The notes below the pieces were generated by a model that was not told the DNA's origin, searched no databases, and was given only the letters and a program-made list of their open reading frames with translations. Both the position numbers and the translations under genes were made by a program. 64,000 nt of DNA from contig OX463829.1 of the NCBI GenBank assembly GCA_949825045.1, positions 16,524,715 through 16,588,714 of the forward strand, in the 5' to 3' direction. Numbering within the stretch: the first letter of the stretch is position 1; each line of letters opens with the position of its first letter. Source of the DNA: Argyresthia goedartella. Its lineage: Eukaryota; Arthropoda; Insecta; Lepidoptera; Argyresthiidae. Below, piece after piece: positions 1-9,891 of the stretch.

Positions 1-1
1 A

Positions 2-784
2 GCCGCTGTAAAAAGGACAGCAGATCGGTTAGTAGCTCAAGGCGAAGATATCCCTGATTTTACCGCTTTCATTAAAGCCGTGGAGACAAACATAACTAAC
101 ATTGCAACCTCTGTCGTGACTGAAGCAGATATGAAAGATATAGACAGAGTTTTGACCGACCAAGGAAAAAGCATAAGCGGAACCTTAAAAATTCACCAAG
201 TCACTTGGGTTGTTACCAATCCAAACAGGATTTTTTTGAGAAAACTTACATGTATTTCTTGTGAACCTGGTAGCGTTTGTTCTCACTATTCACTGTCAAA
301 AGGTTTTACTGATTTCGTCAGTAGCCCAACTGTGACGGAAATTACACAATCGCAAGATATAGTGAGTTCCAATGATGAAATGGTTGTTTCGCGGACTGAA
401 ATAAATGAAGGTGTTCATACATGTCAAAAGGCAGGTGAAGATAATGTGCCAGTGAATGAAGTAAGCGAGAACATGCCACTTAATTCAAAGTTTATAGAAC
501 TAAAAGATGGGATGTGGGTTATTGCCAAGTTTTTGTCAAAAAAAACGGAAAAGAATTTTGTCGGGCAAGTTATTGGGTTTGATGGTGATGAGCCCAGGAT
601 AAAATTCGCGAAAAAAAAGCAAACCACAAAGGATCATGCCGTGTTCATTTGGATAGACCCTGAGGACATATTCCCTGTTCCTCGCGATGACGTAATGTGC
701 ATTTTAAAAGAGCCGAAATCCGGTCGTCGGGGACGATTATTGTTTAGCAATATGGAGCTTAAACATTACAGAAATATTGAATAA
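2..784 (+). CDS. C-terminal part of an unrecognised protein, open at the window edge
   Basis: The frame is open from the first bases of the window to the TAA at 782-784, so this is the 3' part of a longer coding region or last exon. The first codon that could act as a start near position 80 is GTG, so I do not treat it as a real start. The visible part is about 260 residues. It has a Cys pair followed by Cys and His (CISCEPGSVCSHYS, about 250-290), a low-complexity middle, and a C-terminal block rich in charged and aromatic residues (FVGQVIGFDGDEPRIKF, then WIDPEDIFPVP). From memory this layout resembles uncharacterised, often repetitive proteins in insects and cnidarians; I cannot assign a function. 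A transposon-borne ORF is as likely as a host gene. An AATAAA signal lies near 1126. Confidence 0.55.
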   Translation, partial: AAVKRTADRLVAQGEDIPDFTAFIKAVETNITNIATSVVTEADMKDIDRVLTDQGKSISGTLKIHQVTWVVTNPNRIFLRKLTCISCEPGSVCSHYSLSKGFTDFVSSPTVTEITQSQDIVSSNDEMVVSRTEINEGVHTCQKAGEDNVPVNEVSENMPLNSKFIELKDGMWVIAKFLSKKTEKNFVGQVIGFDGDEPRIKFAKKKQTTKDHAVFIWIDPEDIFPVPRDDVMCILKEPKSGRRGRLLFSNMELKHYRNIE

Positions 785-816
785 ACTGCCACGAACAGAA
801 TAAGTATAATACTGAT

Positions 817-1110
817 GTAAGAGTTGATTTAAAAATGTGAGACTGATTATTAACACTAAGACTGCATAAGAATTTGCATGGGGAAAGCCCTAACCTGGCA
901 GCTTTATTGGGTTTTGTTTTTAAGTTGTAGACAAAGTTTATATAAAAGTTCCTGTTTCCTATTTCCTAATGTAAGAGTTGATTTAAAAATGTGAGACTGA
1001 TTACTAAGACTGCATAAGAATTTGCATGGGAAAAGCCCTAACCTGGCAGTATTATTTGGTTTTGTTTTTAAGTTGTAGACAAAGTCTATATGAAAGTTCG
1101 AAAGTCTATA
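817..1110. repeat. Two-copy tandem repeat of about 150 bp
   Basis: A block beginning GTAAGAGTTGATTTAAAAAT and containing GCCCTAACCTGGCAG occurs at about 817-966 and again at about 968-1110, with small indels. It lies directly downstream of the preceding ORF, so it may be a duplicated 3' untranslated region. Confidence 0.75.
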
Positions 1111-1112
1111 TG

Positions 1113-1433
1113 TGTTCATAACATAAATAAAGATTTTTAGATGAGAAAATTGTAGGACCTTTTATTTTATAACCATTATGTACGGACAATAGTATTTATT
1201 TAGGGATTGTCTCTTCCGTGGATCTGATGGGGTCACTTCCATGGAGCACAATATTTTTTCAACCGTTTTACCATTTATTAATATAAATGTAGATTTTTAA
1301 ATGATAAAATAGTAGGATCTTTAATTTTTAAGACAGTACTTAGTTGATCATTCTATGGACAATATTTTTGTAGGAATTATCATTTCCGTGGATCTGGGGT
1401 CACTTCCATGGAGGGCATTTATTTTTCAACCTC
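1113..1433. repeat. Second two-copy tandem repeat, about 150-170 bp units
   Basis: Two diverged units (about 1113-1284 and 1285-1433) share AAATGTAGATTTT-like starts, a TCCGTGGATCTG segment, GGTCACTTCCATGGAG and a final TTTTTCAACC. They follow the first tandem pair without a gap. They are not related to the LTR at 9628-9891, so they are not the missing 5' LTR of the downstream retroelement. Confidence 0.7.
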
Positions 1434-1698
1434 TATAATTTAATATTTAAGAGACTGCGAGCTCGGCGACTATTTTTCTCTTACAAAGGAAGCTCTAAAC
1501 AATAAGAATCTACCATAATTTATTGCAAAAATATTTTTATGTTTTTATAAATTTTTCGCCTTCGAAAATGAGAATTACCCAAATAAGATTCAATCATTAC
1601 GTTACAATAAATAGGAGCTAAAACTTTATTATTAACAGTCTTATCAGTGTGCTAAGAATTTATTGTTTACACTGGACGACAAGTCAATTCTAAGAATC

Positions 1699-2706
1699 AT
1701 GGCTCCCAACGTAGAACCTACTGTAGAGATAAGCGTTTTAACTAAGTTTATAAATAAGTTTGACGGAACTAGAGACCAGTTAAATGCATTTTTAAACAAT
1801 TGCCGTAATGCAATTGGATTAGCTACTGCAGCTCAACAACCAATATTGTTAAAATATATTTTGAGTCGCTTTCAAGGGAGAGCTGCAACAATATGCTCAA
1901 TCAAGGAATTCGAGACATGGGCACAACTCGAAGAGTTTTTAAGATCGCAATTTGGCGAAAGAAAACATTACGCAACTTTACTCTCTGACCTCCAATCGTG
2001 CCAACAAGAAAGAAACGAGTCGGTCAACCAGTTCGCCCTGCGTGTAGAAAATTGTCTTGCTAAATTACTGGCAGAAATAAATGTTTCAATTCCCACTACT
2101 AAAAAGGCTGAACTGACTGGCCGCATCGAAGCGATGCAAGATCTCGCGTTGCATACCTTTATAGCTGGCCTCAATAGCAGACTATCGATGATTGTAAGAT
2201 GCCGAAACCCGGAATCATTAAATAACGCTATAAGCTTCGCTGTTTCTGAAGAAATGATTATTCAGGCTCAAAACAAGAGGTATCAAACTTCGACTTTTAA
2301 CAAAAACACTTCCAATACTTCTGGAAGACGTTACAACCAAGAAGTGCAACATAAGGATGATCAGTTTAAACCAAGTATCCATAACATGACTACTGAACCC
2401 AAAACAAGCTCTGGGCCAAAGTTCTACCCCTTGATTTGCAGATACTGCAAAAATGCGGGTCACGCGCTAGAAAACTGCCACAAGCTAGCATACAACAACC
2501 GCAGACGTAGTGAAAACAATAATCAGCCTAATCACAATGCTGGCACTTCCCATAGTCGTAACCATAATGTCAATTATGCCCAAAACTGTGATGAACAAAA
2601 CTCTGATCAGGGACGTGATGAAGTAGATAACTCATACAATGACAACAATTTAAACGTCTCAAATTTCCCGCAAAACCGTATCGCACGGGAAATGGCACCA
2701 ACATAA
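1699..2706 (+). CDS. gag: Gag polyprotein of Gypsy-type retroelement
   Basis: Gag is the structural protein that packages the element RNA in cytoplasmic particles. The ATG at 1699 (MAPNVEP) is chosen because the frame upstream only offers a TTG. The 335-residue product has an N-terminal capsid-like region (FINKFDGTRDQLNAFLNNC; later LEEFLRSQFGERK, FIAGLN), typical of Gypsy gag. It ends with a nucleocapsid zinc knuckle of the form C-x2-C-x4-H-x4-C (CRYCKNAGHALENC, near 2438-2480) and an Asn-rich tail. The tail and knuckle are repeated downstream by a 591-bp tandem duplication. Pol lies in the -1 frame relative to gag, and a possible slippery site sits at 2661-2667. Confidence 0.85.
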   Translation: MAPNVEPTVEISVLTKFINKFDGTRDQLNAFLNNCRNAIGLATAAQQPILLKYILSRFQGRAATICSIKEFETWAQLEEFLRSQFGERKHYATLLSDLQSCQQERNESVNQFALRVENCLAKLLAEINVSIPTTKKAELTGRIEAMQDLALHTFIAGLNSRLSMIVRCRNPESLNNAISFAVSEEMIIQAQNKRYQTSTFNKNTSNTSGRRYNQEVQHKDDQFKPSIHNMTTEPKTSSGPKFYPLICRYCKNAGHALENCHKLAYNNRRRSENNNQPNHNAGTSHSRNHNVNYAQNCDEQNSDQGRDEVDNSYNDNNLNVSNFPQNRIAREMAPT

Positions 2707-3480
2707 AAGCCGATACAATTTTCAATTTAGTCTCTGAATCCTCTGAATTGCGTAAAAACGCGAAAGTCCCTGAATCCTCTGAATTGCGTAAAAACGCGAA
2801 TGTCTCTTTTTCCTCCGAATTGCGTAGAAACGCGAAAGTCTCTGAATCCTCTGAATTGCCTAGAAACACGAAAATCTCTGAATCCATCCAACAAAAACAC
2901 TTCCAATACTTCTGGAAGACGTTACAACCAAGAAGTGCAACATAAGGATGATCAGTTTAAACCAAGTATCCATAACATGACTACTGAACCCAAAACAAGC
3001 TCTGGGCCAAAGTTCTACCCCTTGATTTGCAGCTACTGCAAAAATGCGGGTCACGCGCTAGAAAACTGCCGCAAGCTAGCATACAACAACCGCAGACGTA
3101 GTGAAAACAATAATCAGCCTAATCACAATGCTGGCACTTCCCATAGTCGTAACCATAATGTCAATTATGCCCAAAACTGTGATGAACAAAACTTTGATCA
3201 GGGACGTGTTGAAGTAGATAACTCATACAATGACAACAATTTAAACGTCTAAAATTTCCCGCAAAACCGTATCGCACGGGAAATGGCACCAACATAAAAG
3301 CCGATACAATTTTCAATTTAGTCTCTGAATCCTCTGAATTGCGTAAAAACGCGAAAGTCTCTGAATCCTCTGAATTGCGTAAAAACGCGAATGTCTCTTT
3401 TTCCTCTGAATTGCGTAGAAACGCGAAAATCTCTGAATCCTCTGAATTGCGTAAAAACGCGAATGTCTCTGTTTCCTCTG
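2299..3480 (+). repeat. 591-bp in-frame tandem duplication of gag tail plus repeat array
   Basis: The segment 2299-2889 is repeated at 2890-3480 with a constant offset of 591 bp (197 codons). It carries the zinc knuckle, the Asn-rich tail, the gag stop and the start of the 36-bp repeat array. The second copy has TCA changed to TAA near 3250, which ends its gag-like frame earlier (NLNV), and a few other substitutions. The duplication puts a second broken gag tail between gag and pol. Confidence 0.9.
2661..2693 (+). other. Candidate -1 ribosomal frameshift site with overlapping stem
   Basis: The heptamer A AAT TTC at 2661-2667 is correctly phased with the gag codons (TCA AAT TTC CCG) and has the X XXY YYZ form of -1 slippery sites. 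A one-base slip enters a frame that is open past the gag stop into the repeat array. An 8-bp inverted repeat, ATTTCCCG (2663-2670) and CGGGAAAT (2686-2693), overlaps it. The stem is closer than the usual spacer, so its role is uncertain. Confidence 0.4.
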
Positions 3481-3632
3481 AATTGCGTAAAAAACGCGAA
3501 AGTCTCTGAATCCTCTGAATTGCGTAGAAACGCGAAAATCTCTGAATCCTCTGAATTGCGTAAAAACGCGAATGTCTCTGTTTCCTCTGAATTGCATAGA
3601 AACGCGAAAGTCTCTGAATCCTCTGAATTTAA
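2731..3632 (+). repeat. 36-bp minisatellite coding a 12-residue repeat in the gag-pol linker
   Basis: Units of 36 bp that read V-S-E-S-S-E-L-R-K-N-A-K, with F/V, R/K and N/K variants, occur in two blocks (about 2731-2889 and about 3322-3632). Every unit can be read in more than one frame, so an indel changes which peptide repeat is coded rather than stopping translation. One unit near 3487-3493 has six A instead of five, which moves the array from frame 3 to frame 1, the frame in which protease continues. Confidence 0.85.
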
Positions 3633-6483
3633 GAAGTCCACTAAACCCTCCAATCACGTCAGACCCGGCGTGTCTTTTGCATCAGTTGTTTCATCAAAAT
3701 CCGCTGTATCCCCTACATTCTCTGCATCTTTCAAATCCGCTGAGTTCTCCGCATCCACTGTATCTTCTAAGTCCGCCGTATCCCCTACATTCACTGCATC
3801 TGAAAAACTAGAAGTAAAAATACATAACGTTACTACAAATTCATCAAGTAAATACTTAACAAACATAATGGTTTCTACATCCGTCTCAAATAAACCACTG
3901 ACTCTCCTGGTTGATACTGGAGCATCAGTTAGTCTCATACAACGAAGCTCGATTGATAAAATGCCTGACATTACAAAAGAAATTATTAAAATAAAAGGTA
4001 TTGACACGATAAACCATCCAATTTCTTCCCTAGGTCATATACCAATTACATTTGCAAAAGTAACACACCATTTCCATGTAATAGATGGACTTAGTATTCC
4101 ATATGATGGCATCATAGGTAGCGATGCTTTTATTGCAAAGGATGGCAAAATTGACTACACAACAGACTCCTTAATACTAGGAGATGTAACTCTACCATTG
4201 TCTTACAAAGAACCTGTCTACACTATTCCCGCTCGCACTGAATCTATAATAGAATGCACTATCTCGAATCCACAAATAAAAGAGGGTCTTCTTCTTGATC
4301 AACGATATTCCGATAATTTACTTATAGCTAACTGTCTAGTAACCGTGAAGCCAAACAACAGAATAAATATATCTGTCGTCAATACTTCTGAATCACCCAT
4401 AACTCTGTGTTCAAATCTCAACTTAGTTCTTACCCCAATAGACGAAATATCCTGCTCGCCATCTTTACATGAAAATGTCTACAAAATCTCCTCAGGAAAA
4501 GAAAACGTTCTGCTTCGAAACCAGAAAACACTCGACCAACTTCGAGTATCTCATTTAAATAATGAAGAAATTACAGCTTTGCGTGAAGTCTGTTCTAAAT
4601 TCTCAGATATATTCTATCTTCCTGGAGATAAACTATCTTGCACAAATGCTGTCAAACATGAAATTCCAACTTCATCTACTATTCCAATCCATACTAAATC
4701 TTATCGATTTCCAGAAGTTCACAAACCCGAGGTCCAGAAACAGATTGATCAAATGCTAGATCAAGGAATTATCAAACCGTCAATGTCGCCATGGTCTTCC
4801 CCAATCTGGGTTGTTCCGAAGAAAATGGACGCATCTGGTCAACGAAAATGGCGAGTCGTGATCGACTACCGCAAACTAAACGACATAACAATAGGCGACG
4901 CTTATCCTATTCCACAAATATCTGAAATACTGGACCAGTTGGGCCATTCCAAATACTTTTCCACATTAGATTTAGCGTCTGGGTTCCACCAAATCAAAAT
5001 GAATGAATCAGATGCTTCCAAAACTGCTTTTAGTGTTCCTCAAGGGCATTTTGAATATACACGAATGCCCTTTAGTCTCAAAAACGCACCATCTACATTT
5101 CAACGGCTTATGAATGCTGCTCTCGCTGGATTACAAGGGATAAAATGTTTCGTATATTTAGATGACATAGTTATCTATTCCCATGACCTGAAAACTCACT
5201 GTGAAAAACTCGCTTCCATTTTTCAAAGACTTAGAGACTTTAACCTAAAACTTCAACCTGATAAGTGTGAATTTCTGAAAAAGGAAGTAGCTTATCTAGG
5301 CCATATAATAACTGAAGAAGTTGTCAAACCTAATCCAGAAAAAATAAAAGCAGTCACTGAATTCCCAACTCCCCTTTGTCCTGAAGATAATAAATCTTTT
5401 CTAGGCCTAGTATCGTATTACCGCCGATTTATCCCCGATTTCTCCAAACTATCTAAACCACTGACTTTACTCCTTAAAAAGGACATTCCATTTTTATGGC
5501 AAAATGAACAACAGTTATCATTTGAAATTCTGAAAGAAGCACTTGTTACAGCACCCATACTAGCTTACCTCGACTTTATACAACCTTTTATTCTCACATG
5601 CGATGCTTCTAATTACGCTATATCAGCAATCCTGTCTCAAGGCCCCATCGGCAATGATCGCCCCATCGCTTATGCTTCACGCACATTAAATAAAGCAGAG
5701 TGCAACTATAGTGTCACCGAAAAAGAGTGTTTGGCCATCGTATATGGCACTCAAAACTTTCGTCCGTATCTTTATGGACGTTGTTTCAAAATTGTGACTG
5801 ACCACAGACCTTTGAAATGGCTATTTAACTGTAAAGAACCGGGATCTAAATTAGTCAGATGGCGTCTAAAACTCGAGGACTTTAATTACGAAATTGTATA
5901 CAAAAAGGGCAAAATTAATAGTAATGCCGATGCATTGTCTAGATATCCTGTCAATCCAGTTCAAAAAGATAGTACTCCGCCGATCTCGGCGCCTGGACAA
6001 CTTGAAGAACCCTCAGAATTAATAGATTTAGGCCCTTTAGACCTTAGCCCTTTCAATGATGGAAACGTAGATTTTGACTCATTGAATAATCCCGAACCTA
6101 AACCTGAAAACCCAGAAACGGAAGCAGAACTACCTTTGCTAAGTCCTGATCCATGTGAAGATGACTACAGTCAATTTCTAACAGCTATACAAATGAATAC
6201 CCAATTTAATACAAAAATCGTCGAGCATAATGAAAGCTTACTTAAAACTTCAAGCAACATTATAATTATACCTTCTTCTATAGACTTAGATGAATCAAAC
6301 CCTTACGTGCAAGAACTACTCTCAAACTGTGAAAATTCTGACGAGTTTACTATGTCTGAAAGGGAATTGTACTCATTCAAAAAACTCATCGTCAAAGGAA
6401 AACCTACTGTTTCATATTCAATAAAGTTTATCATTTTAGTGACAGCAGTTACAAAGATATATTTGACACATTACAAATTATAA
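3495..6483 (+). pseudogene. pol: Pol, first part: protease, reverse transcriptase, RNase H
   Basis: This part of Pol processes the polyprotein and copies element RNA into DNA. In order: a Ser/Lys-rich linker, aspartic protease with LLVDTGAS (Asp codon near 3913), RT with DYRKLNDITIGDAYPIPQI, FSTLDLASGFHQI and the catalytic box YLDD (5155-5166), then RNase H with TCDASNYAISAILSQG (Asp near 5602) and TDHRPLKWL. These blocks look complete. The frame ends at 6481-6483 after a shift somewhere between about 6350 and 6420, where reading passes to frame 3 and continues into integrase. A one-base loss explains it. The open frame extends back to 3391, but that part is an out-of-phase reading of the minisatellite. 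Confidence 0.85.
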
Positions 6484-7700
6484 GAAATGAGCTCTTAATT
6501 AACAATACCACAAAGGAAATAGCCATTCCAGACTTTAAGAACCCTTTCGAAAGACATCAGTTTGTCAAAATATATAATATGCTATCCTATCTATTCAATA
6601 ATACTGACATTGTAGTCAACATATATCACAATAGTGTAATATATCCAGTCCCAAGTGAAATACCCAAAATATTAAAAGAAAACCACGATATTCCTATTGC
6701 AGGCCATTTGGGTTCATCAAAAATGTATAATAGGATCAAAGAAAGATATTTTTGGAAAAACATGAGATCAGACATTGAAATTTACGTCAAAAACTGCAAA
6801 TCATGCCAATCTAATAAAGCATTTAGAAAAATCAATAAAGCCCCAATGCAAATTACAACTACGGCTTCCAAACCCTTTGACCGTATCAGTTTGGATATAG
6901 TAGGTCCACTCCCCGAAGCCGGAATTCAAAAGCTAAGATTTATACTTACCCTTCAGGATGACCTTACCAAATTTTCATTGGCTTATCCCATTTCCAACGC
7001 TACAGCTGAAGAATCGTGTGAGTGCCTAGTTCATTTCATCTCCGTATTTGGAATTCCAAAGGTCATCGTAACGGACCAGGGCTCAAATTTTACCGCTGAT
7101 CTTTTCAAAAGAACCTGCGAGTTTCTTAAAATTATACAAATTTGGTCCTCGCCATACCATCCCCAAACACAAGGCGCTTTGGAGCGAAGCCACTCGACAG
7201 TGAAGGAATACCTAAAATCCTATGTGAACGAAAATCAAACCGATTGGCACAAATATGTCTATACAGCAATACTAGCATACAATAGTAATGTTCACTGTAC
7301 CACACAATTCACTCCCTACGAACTTCTTCTTAGTTTTAAACCATACATCCCTGACTCTATTTATGAGCTAAACCCAAACGTTACATACCCCGAATACATC
7401 AAAATGCTTCATCACCGCATGAAGTTATCCCGCCTAAAAGCACTAGAAAACATCGTAACCTCCAAGGAGAGATCAAAATCTTACTACGATAAACATACCC
7501 GTCCAATTCGATACAAACTTGGAGACTGGGTTTACCTTAAGAATCACTTGAGGTTACGAAAAGCCCTTTCACCTGTTTGGAAAGGACCGTACAGGGTAGT
7601 GAAAATTCACGGAAATAATACACTATCAGTACTTATAAATCGGAGATATGTAAAGCATCATTTTGACCAAGTTAAACTAGCATCAGAGAACTTAGTCTAA
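6420..7700 (+). pseudogene. pol: Pol, second part: integrase
   Basis: Integrase inserts the element DNA into host chromosomes. This segment is in frame 3 and is the continuation of the frame-1 Pol reading. It shows an N-terminal zinc-binding HHCC region (PIAGHLGSSKMYNRIKERYF, then CKSCQ), the catalytic core with Asp in RISLDIVGPLP, Asp in VIVTDQGSNF and Glu in QGALERSHST, and a C-terminal GPY/F-like module (WKGPYRVVKI). The stop is at 7698-7700. The domain itself looks intact; only the join to the upstream Pol frame is broken, so I call it part of a pseudogene. Confidence 0.85.
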
Positions 7701-7736
7701 GTTAGTTGTATTTTAGCCTTTAAATATTAAATTAAG

Positions 7737-9533
7737 TTGAAACGAGATATTATTTACATTTACAGAATTGCTGTATCCCTTATCAAACTTACCTCTGCGT
7801 CTGACGATACGAATCTCGTCGAACAAATTACCCGAAGTCCCGGCATATTCTTCGATCCGGTCGGCACTTTAAAAATAGTTAGTGATTATATGCACATCGT
7901 TATTCCTATAGACATTTTATTTATACATCATCACGTCGACAACATAAAGAATGTATTTGGAACAGTTAGATTTCACTGCCAGCAGAGCGAAGCGATTGAT
8001 AACACAGAATGTCATAACATTCAGCCTCTGGATGCACTCTTTAAAGATATAACTAGAGATGTTGACTCGCTCTCTCATTTAGTTTCCACTCATAACAAAA
8101 GATCTGCATGGTTTTCTGGTGTTGGAACTGTTTTTAAACATATATTTGGCACTCTGAATGAAAATGATGCAAGTAAATACAATGACGCTATTCACACCCT
8201 TTTCGAAAACGATAAACAATTAGTCAGCTCGGTAAAAGAAAGTATAGTCATTTCGAAATCTGCAATATCTAATTTTAATCAAAGCTTGAATGAAATCAAT
8301 ATAAATGAAGCGCGTTTGAATGACGTCATCGATAAACTTACCTTTTCAATAACGAATATAACCCAAGCTATGAATGACCTTAGCTTCAGAAACAACCTTT
8401 CAGAAATATTGAATGTACTGTATGCCAATTTATTAACGTTATCATTTAAAATTGAAGATATTATTAACTCTGTATTATTTGTAAAAAGCAATACTTTGCA
8501 CCCTTCAATTGTTACGCCTAAACAGCTCTTCGAAGATATTAAGAGTAACATTAGATATTTACCTAAGTATAAGGACTTTCCTATTAGTCTAGATTTAGAT
8601 AACATACATGTAATTATAAACCTGTCAGAATTAATCTCATATTTTGTAGATGATAAGTTAGTCTTTATTTTAATAATACCATTAGTACATTTTATGGAAT
8701 ACAATTTATATAAGTCTGTGCCAATCCCCACTCCAGGCGATGGAAATAATCGAAATAGTTCATACTCTCTTATAATACCTTCAAAACTATTTATAGCCTT
8801 AAGTAAAGACAAAACATCATATTGTAACTTAAACAATCTCAATGACTGCAAACCGATTGTAAACCATATATTCCTTTGTGAAATTTCGGATGTATCAACC
8901 ATATCTGAAAACCCGTCATGTGAGGTGGAGTTGATGACGAGGGTAATTACGTCATTACCAATACAATGTAATCACAAAAATATCATTGGTAACTTGGACA
9001 TCTGGCAGCCCCTAAACAATAATAAGTGGCTATTTACACAAACACTACCTGTGAAAATTTCTATTGAATGTAATTCTAGCATTGATCAACTTGTCATTTC
9101 CGGTACAGGTATTCTCAACATACATCCTAATTGTATAATATATTGCAAAAGCAAGAAGCTTCTAAGTAAACAAAACCCTAAAATAAACATTGTCTATATA
9201 CATTCTGATTTTAACATCATAGAAGACAAATGTTGTAACGGAAAGATGTCTAATGATTTTAAATCAGTAATTCCTAGCATTAAAGTGTCAAAAGTAAGAT
9301 TAAGTAGCATACAAGAATTGAAAGAATTATCAGATAATATTAACAGTAACCTAAACAATGTAAAAACCGAACCTCTTTACTCTGACACTACACATATAAC
9401 CTGTTCTGTATTTAGTGTCGTAACTTTTATTTTGTGTCTGTGTTTACTAGTGTTGTTTGTAAAGAGATCTGAAAGTTGTCTACCTCGATTTTCGAGGAAA
9501 ATCAAAATTAACGAAACTGAAAATACTGAATAA
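7737..9533 (+). CDS. env: Envelope-like glycoprotein of errantivirus (baculovirus F-like)
   Basis: Errantivirus Env is a membrane glycoprotein related to baculovirus F proteins. Visible features are an N-terminal ectodomain (SPGIFFDPVGTLKI), a basic site followed by a hydrophobic stretch (HNKRSAWFSGVGTVFKHIFG then TLNENDA) that corresponds to the cleavage and fusion-peptide region of this family, a helical region, several Cys, and one C-terminal membrane segment (VVTFILCLCLLVLFV) with a short charged tail. The frame is uninterrupted for 598 codons but starts with TTG and has no early ATG. A good 3' splice site (TTTACATTTACAG, ending at 7765) fits expression from a spliced RNA. The full RxxR furin motif is not present. 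Confidence 0.75.
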   Translation: MKRDIIYIYRIAVSLIKLTSASDDTNLVEQITRSPGIFFDPVGTLKIVSDYMHIVIPIDILFIHHHVDNIKNVFGTVRFHCQQSEAIDNTECHNIQPLDALFKDITRDVDSLSHLVSTHNKRSAWFSGVGTVFKHIFGTLNENDASKYNDAIHTLFENDKQLVSSVKESIVISKSAISNFNQSLNEININEARLNDVIDKLTFSITNITQAMNDLSFRNNLSEILNVLYANLLTLSFKIEDIINSVLFVKSNTLHPSIVTPKQLFEDIKSNIRYLPKYKDFPISLDLDNIHVIINLSELISYFVDDKLVFILIIPLVHFMEYNLYKSVPIPTPGDGNNRNSSYSLIIPSKLFIALSKDKTSYCNLNNLNDCKPIVNHIFLCEISDVSTISENPSCEVELMTRVITSLPIQCNHKNIIGNLDIWQPLNNNKWLFTQTLPVKISIECNSSIDQLVISGTGILNIHPNCIIYCKSKKLLSKQNPKINIVYIHSDFNIIEDKCCNGKMSNDFKSVIPSIKVSKVRLSSIQELKELSDNINSNLNNVKTEPLYSDTTHITCSVFSVVTFILCLCLLVLFVKRSESCLPRFSRKIKINETENTE

Positions 9534-9627
9534 ATAGAAATGCCCAATCCCCATCCTAGATTGAGAATTCAATAGCGAAAACTTCACATCTATTTAAAAC
9601 GTGTAAGTTTCCTCTTGTTCGGGGGGT

Positions 9628-9891
9628 TGTTATACCCTGAGTATGTATAGGAAAGGGCTGATAAAATGCTGCATCAGCCCCCTTTGAGTAACAACATTTG
9701 AATAGCAGGGAAATACATTAGTTCTAGTTCGCTCTCTCTCGAGGGTAGACAACTCATTTTTCTCTGCATTTTCTCTACATTTTAATTACTTTTACTATAT
9801 TTACTAAATAAAGTGTCTTCTACTCTATAAGTTAGAGTAAATAAAAAAATTTTTTTTTTAAAAAAAGGGGTTTTATTAAAACCCCATAACA
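9628..9891 (+). repeat. 3' LTR of the Gypsy-type element (264 bp)
   Basis: It begins TGTTATACCC just after a G-rich tract (GGGGGG, 9621-9626, possible end of the polypurine tract) and ends CCCCATAACA, giving TGTTAT/ATAACA terminal inverted ends. It contains AATAAA-like signals near 9808 and a short hairpin, GGGGTTTTATTAAAACCCC (9867-9885), close to its end. Confidence 0.75.

Larger units (their letters stand above)
1640..9891 (+). mobile_element. Env-bearing Gypsy/errantivirus-like LTR retroelement, 5' LTR not seen
   Basis: The order gag, protease, RT, RNase H, integrase, env, LTR is that of insect errantiviruses. The 3' LTR is 9628-9891. No copy of it occurs upstream of gag, so the left boundary is uncertain and the start given is nominal. 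The copy is damaged by a tandem duplication across the gag-pol junction, an extra A inside a repeat array, and one frameshift between RNase H and integrase. The env frame is uninterrupted. This is an old endogenous insect retroelement copy and is not functional as read. Confidence 0.85.

Noticed and set aside
1113..1433. Missing 5' LTR of the Gypsy-type element
   Set aside because: It has no similarity to 9628-9891 and lacks the TGTTAT/ATAACA ends.
2731..3632. CRISPR-like or satellite array
   Set aside because: The 36-bp units have no unique spacers and lie in a coding linker of a retroelement.
6372..6390. A programmed frameshift site between RNase H and integrase (TTCAAAAAACTC)
   Set aside because: The A run is not phased as X XXY YYZ relative to the Pol codons, and Gypsy pol is normally continuous here, so a mutation is more likely.
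8279..8902. Minus-strand ORF of 207 codons
   Set aside because: It is antisense to env, has no recognisable motif, and the sense frame is supported by family features.
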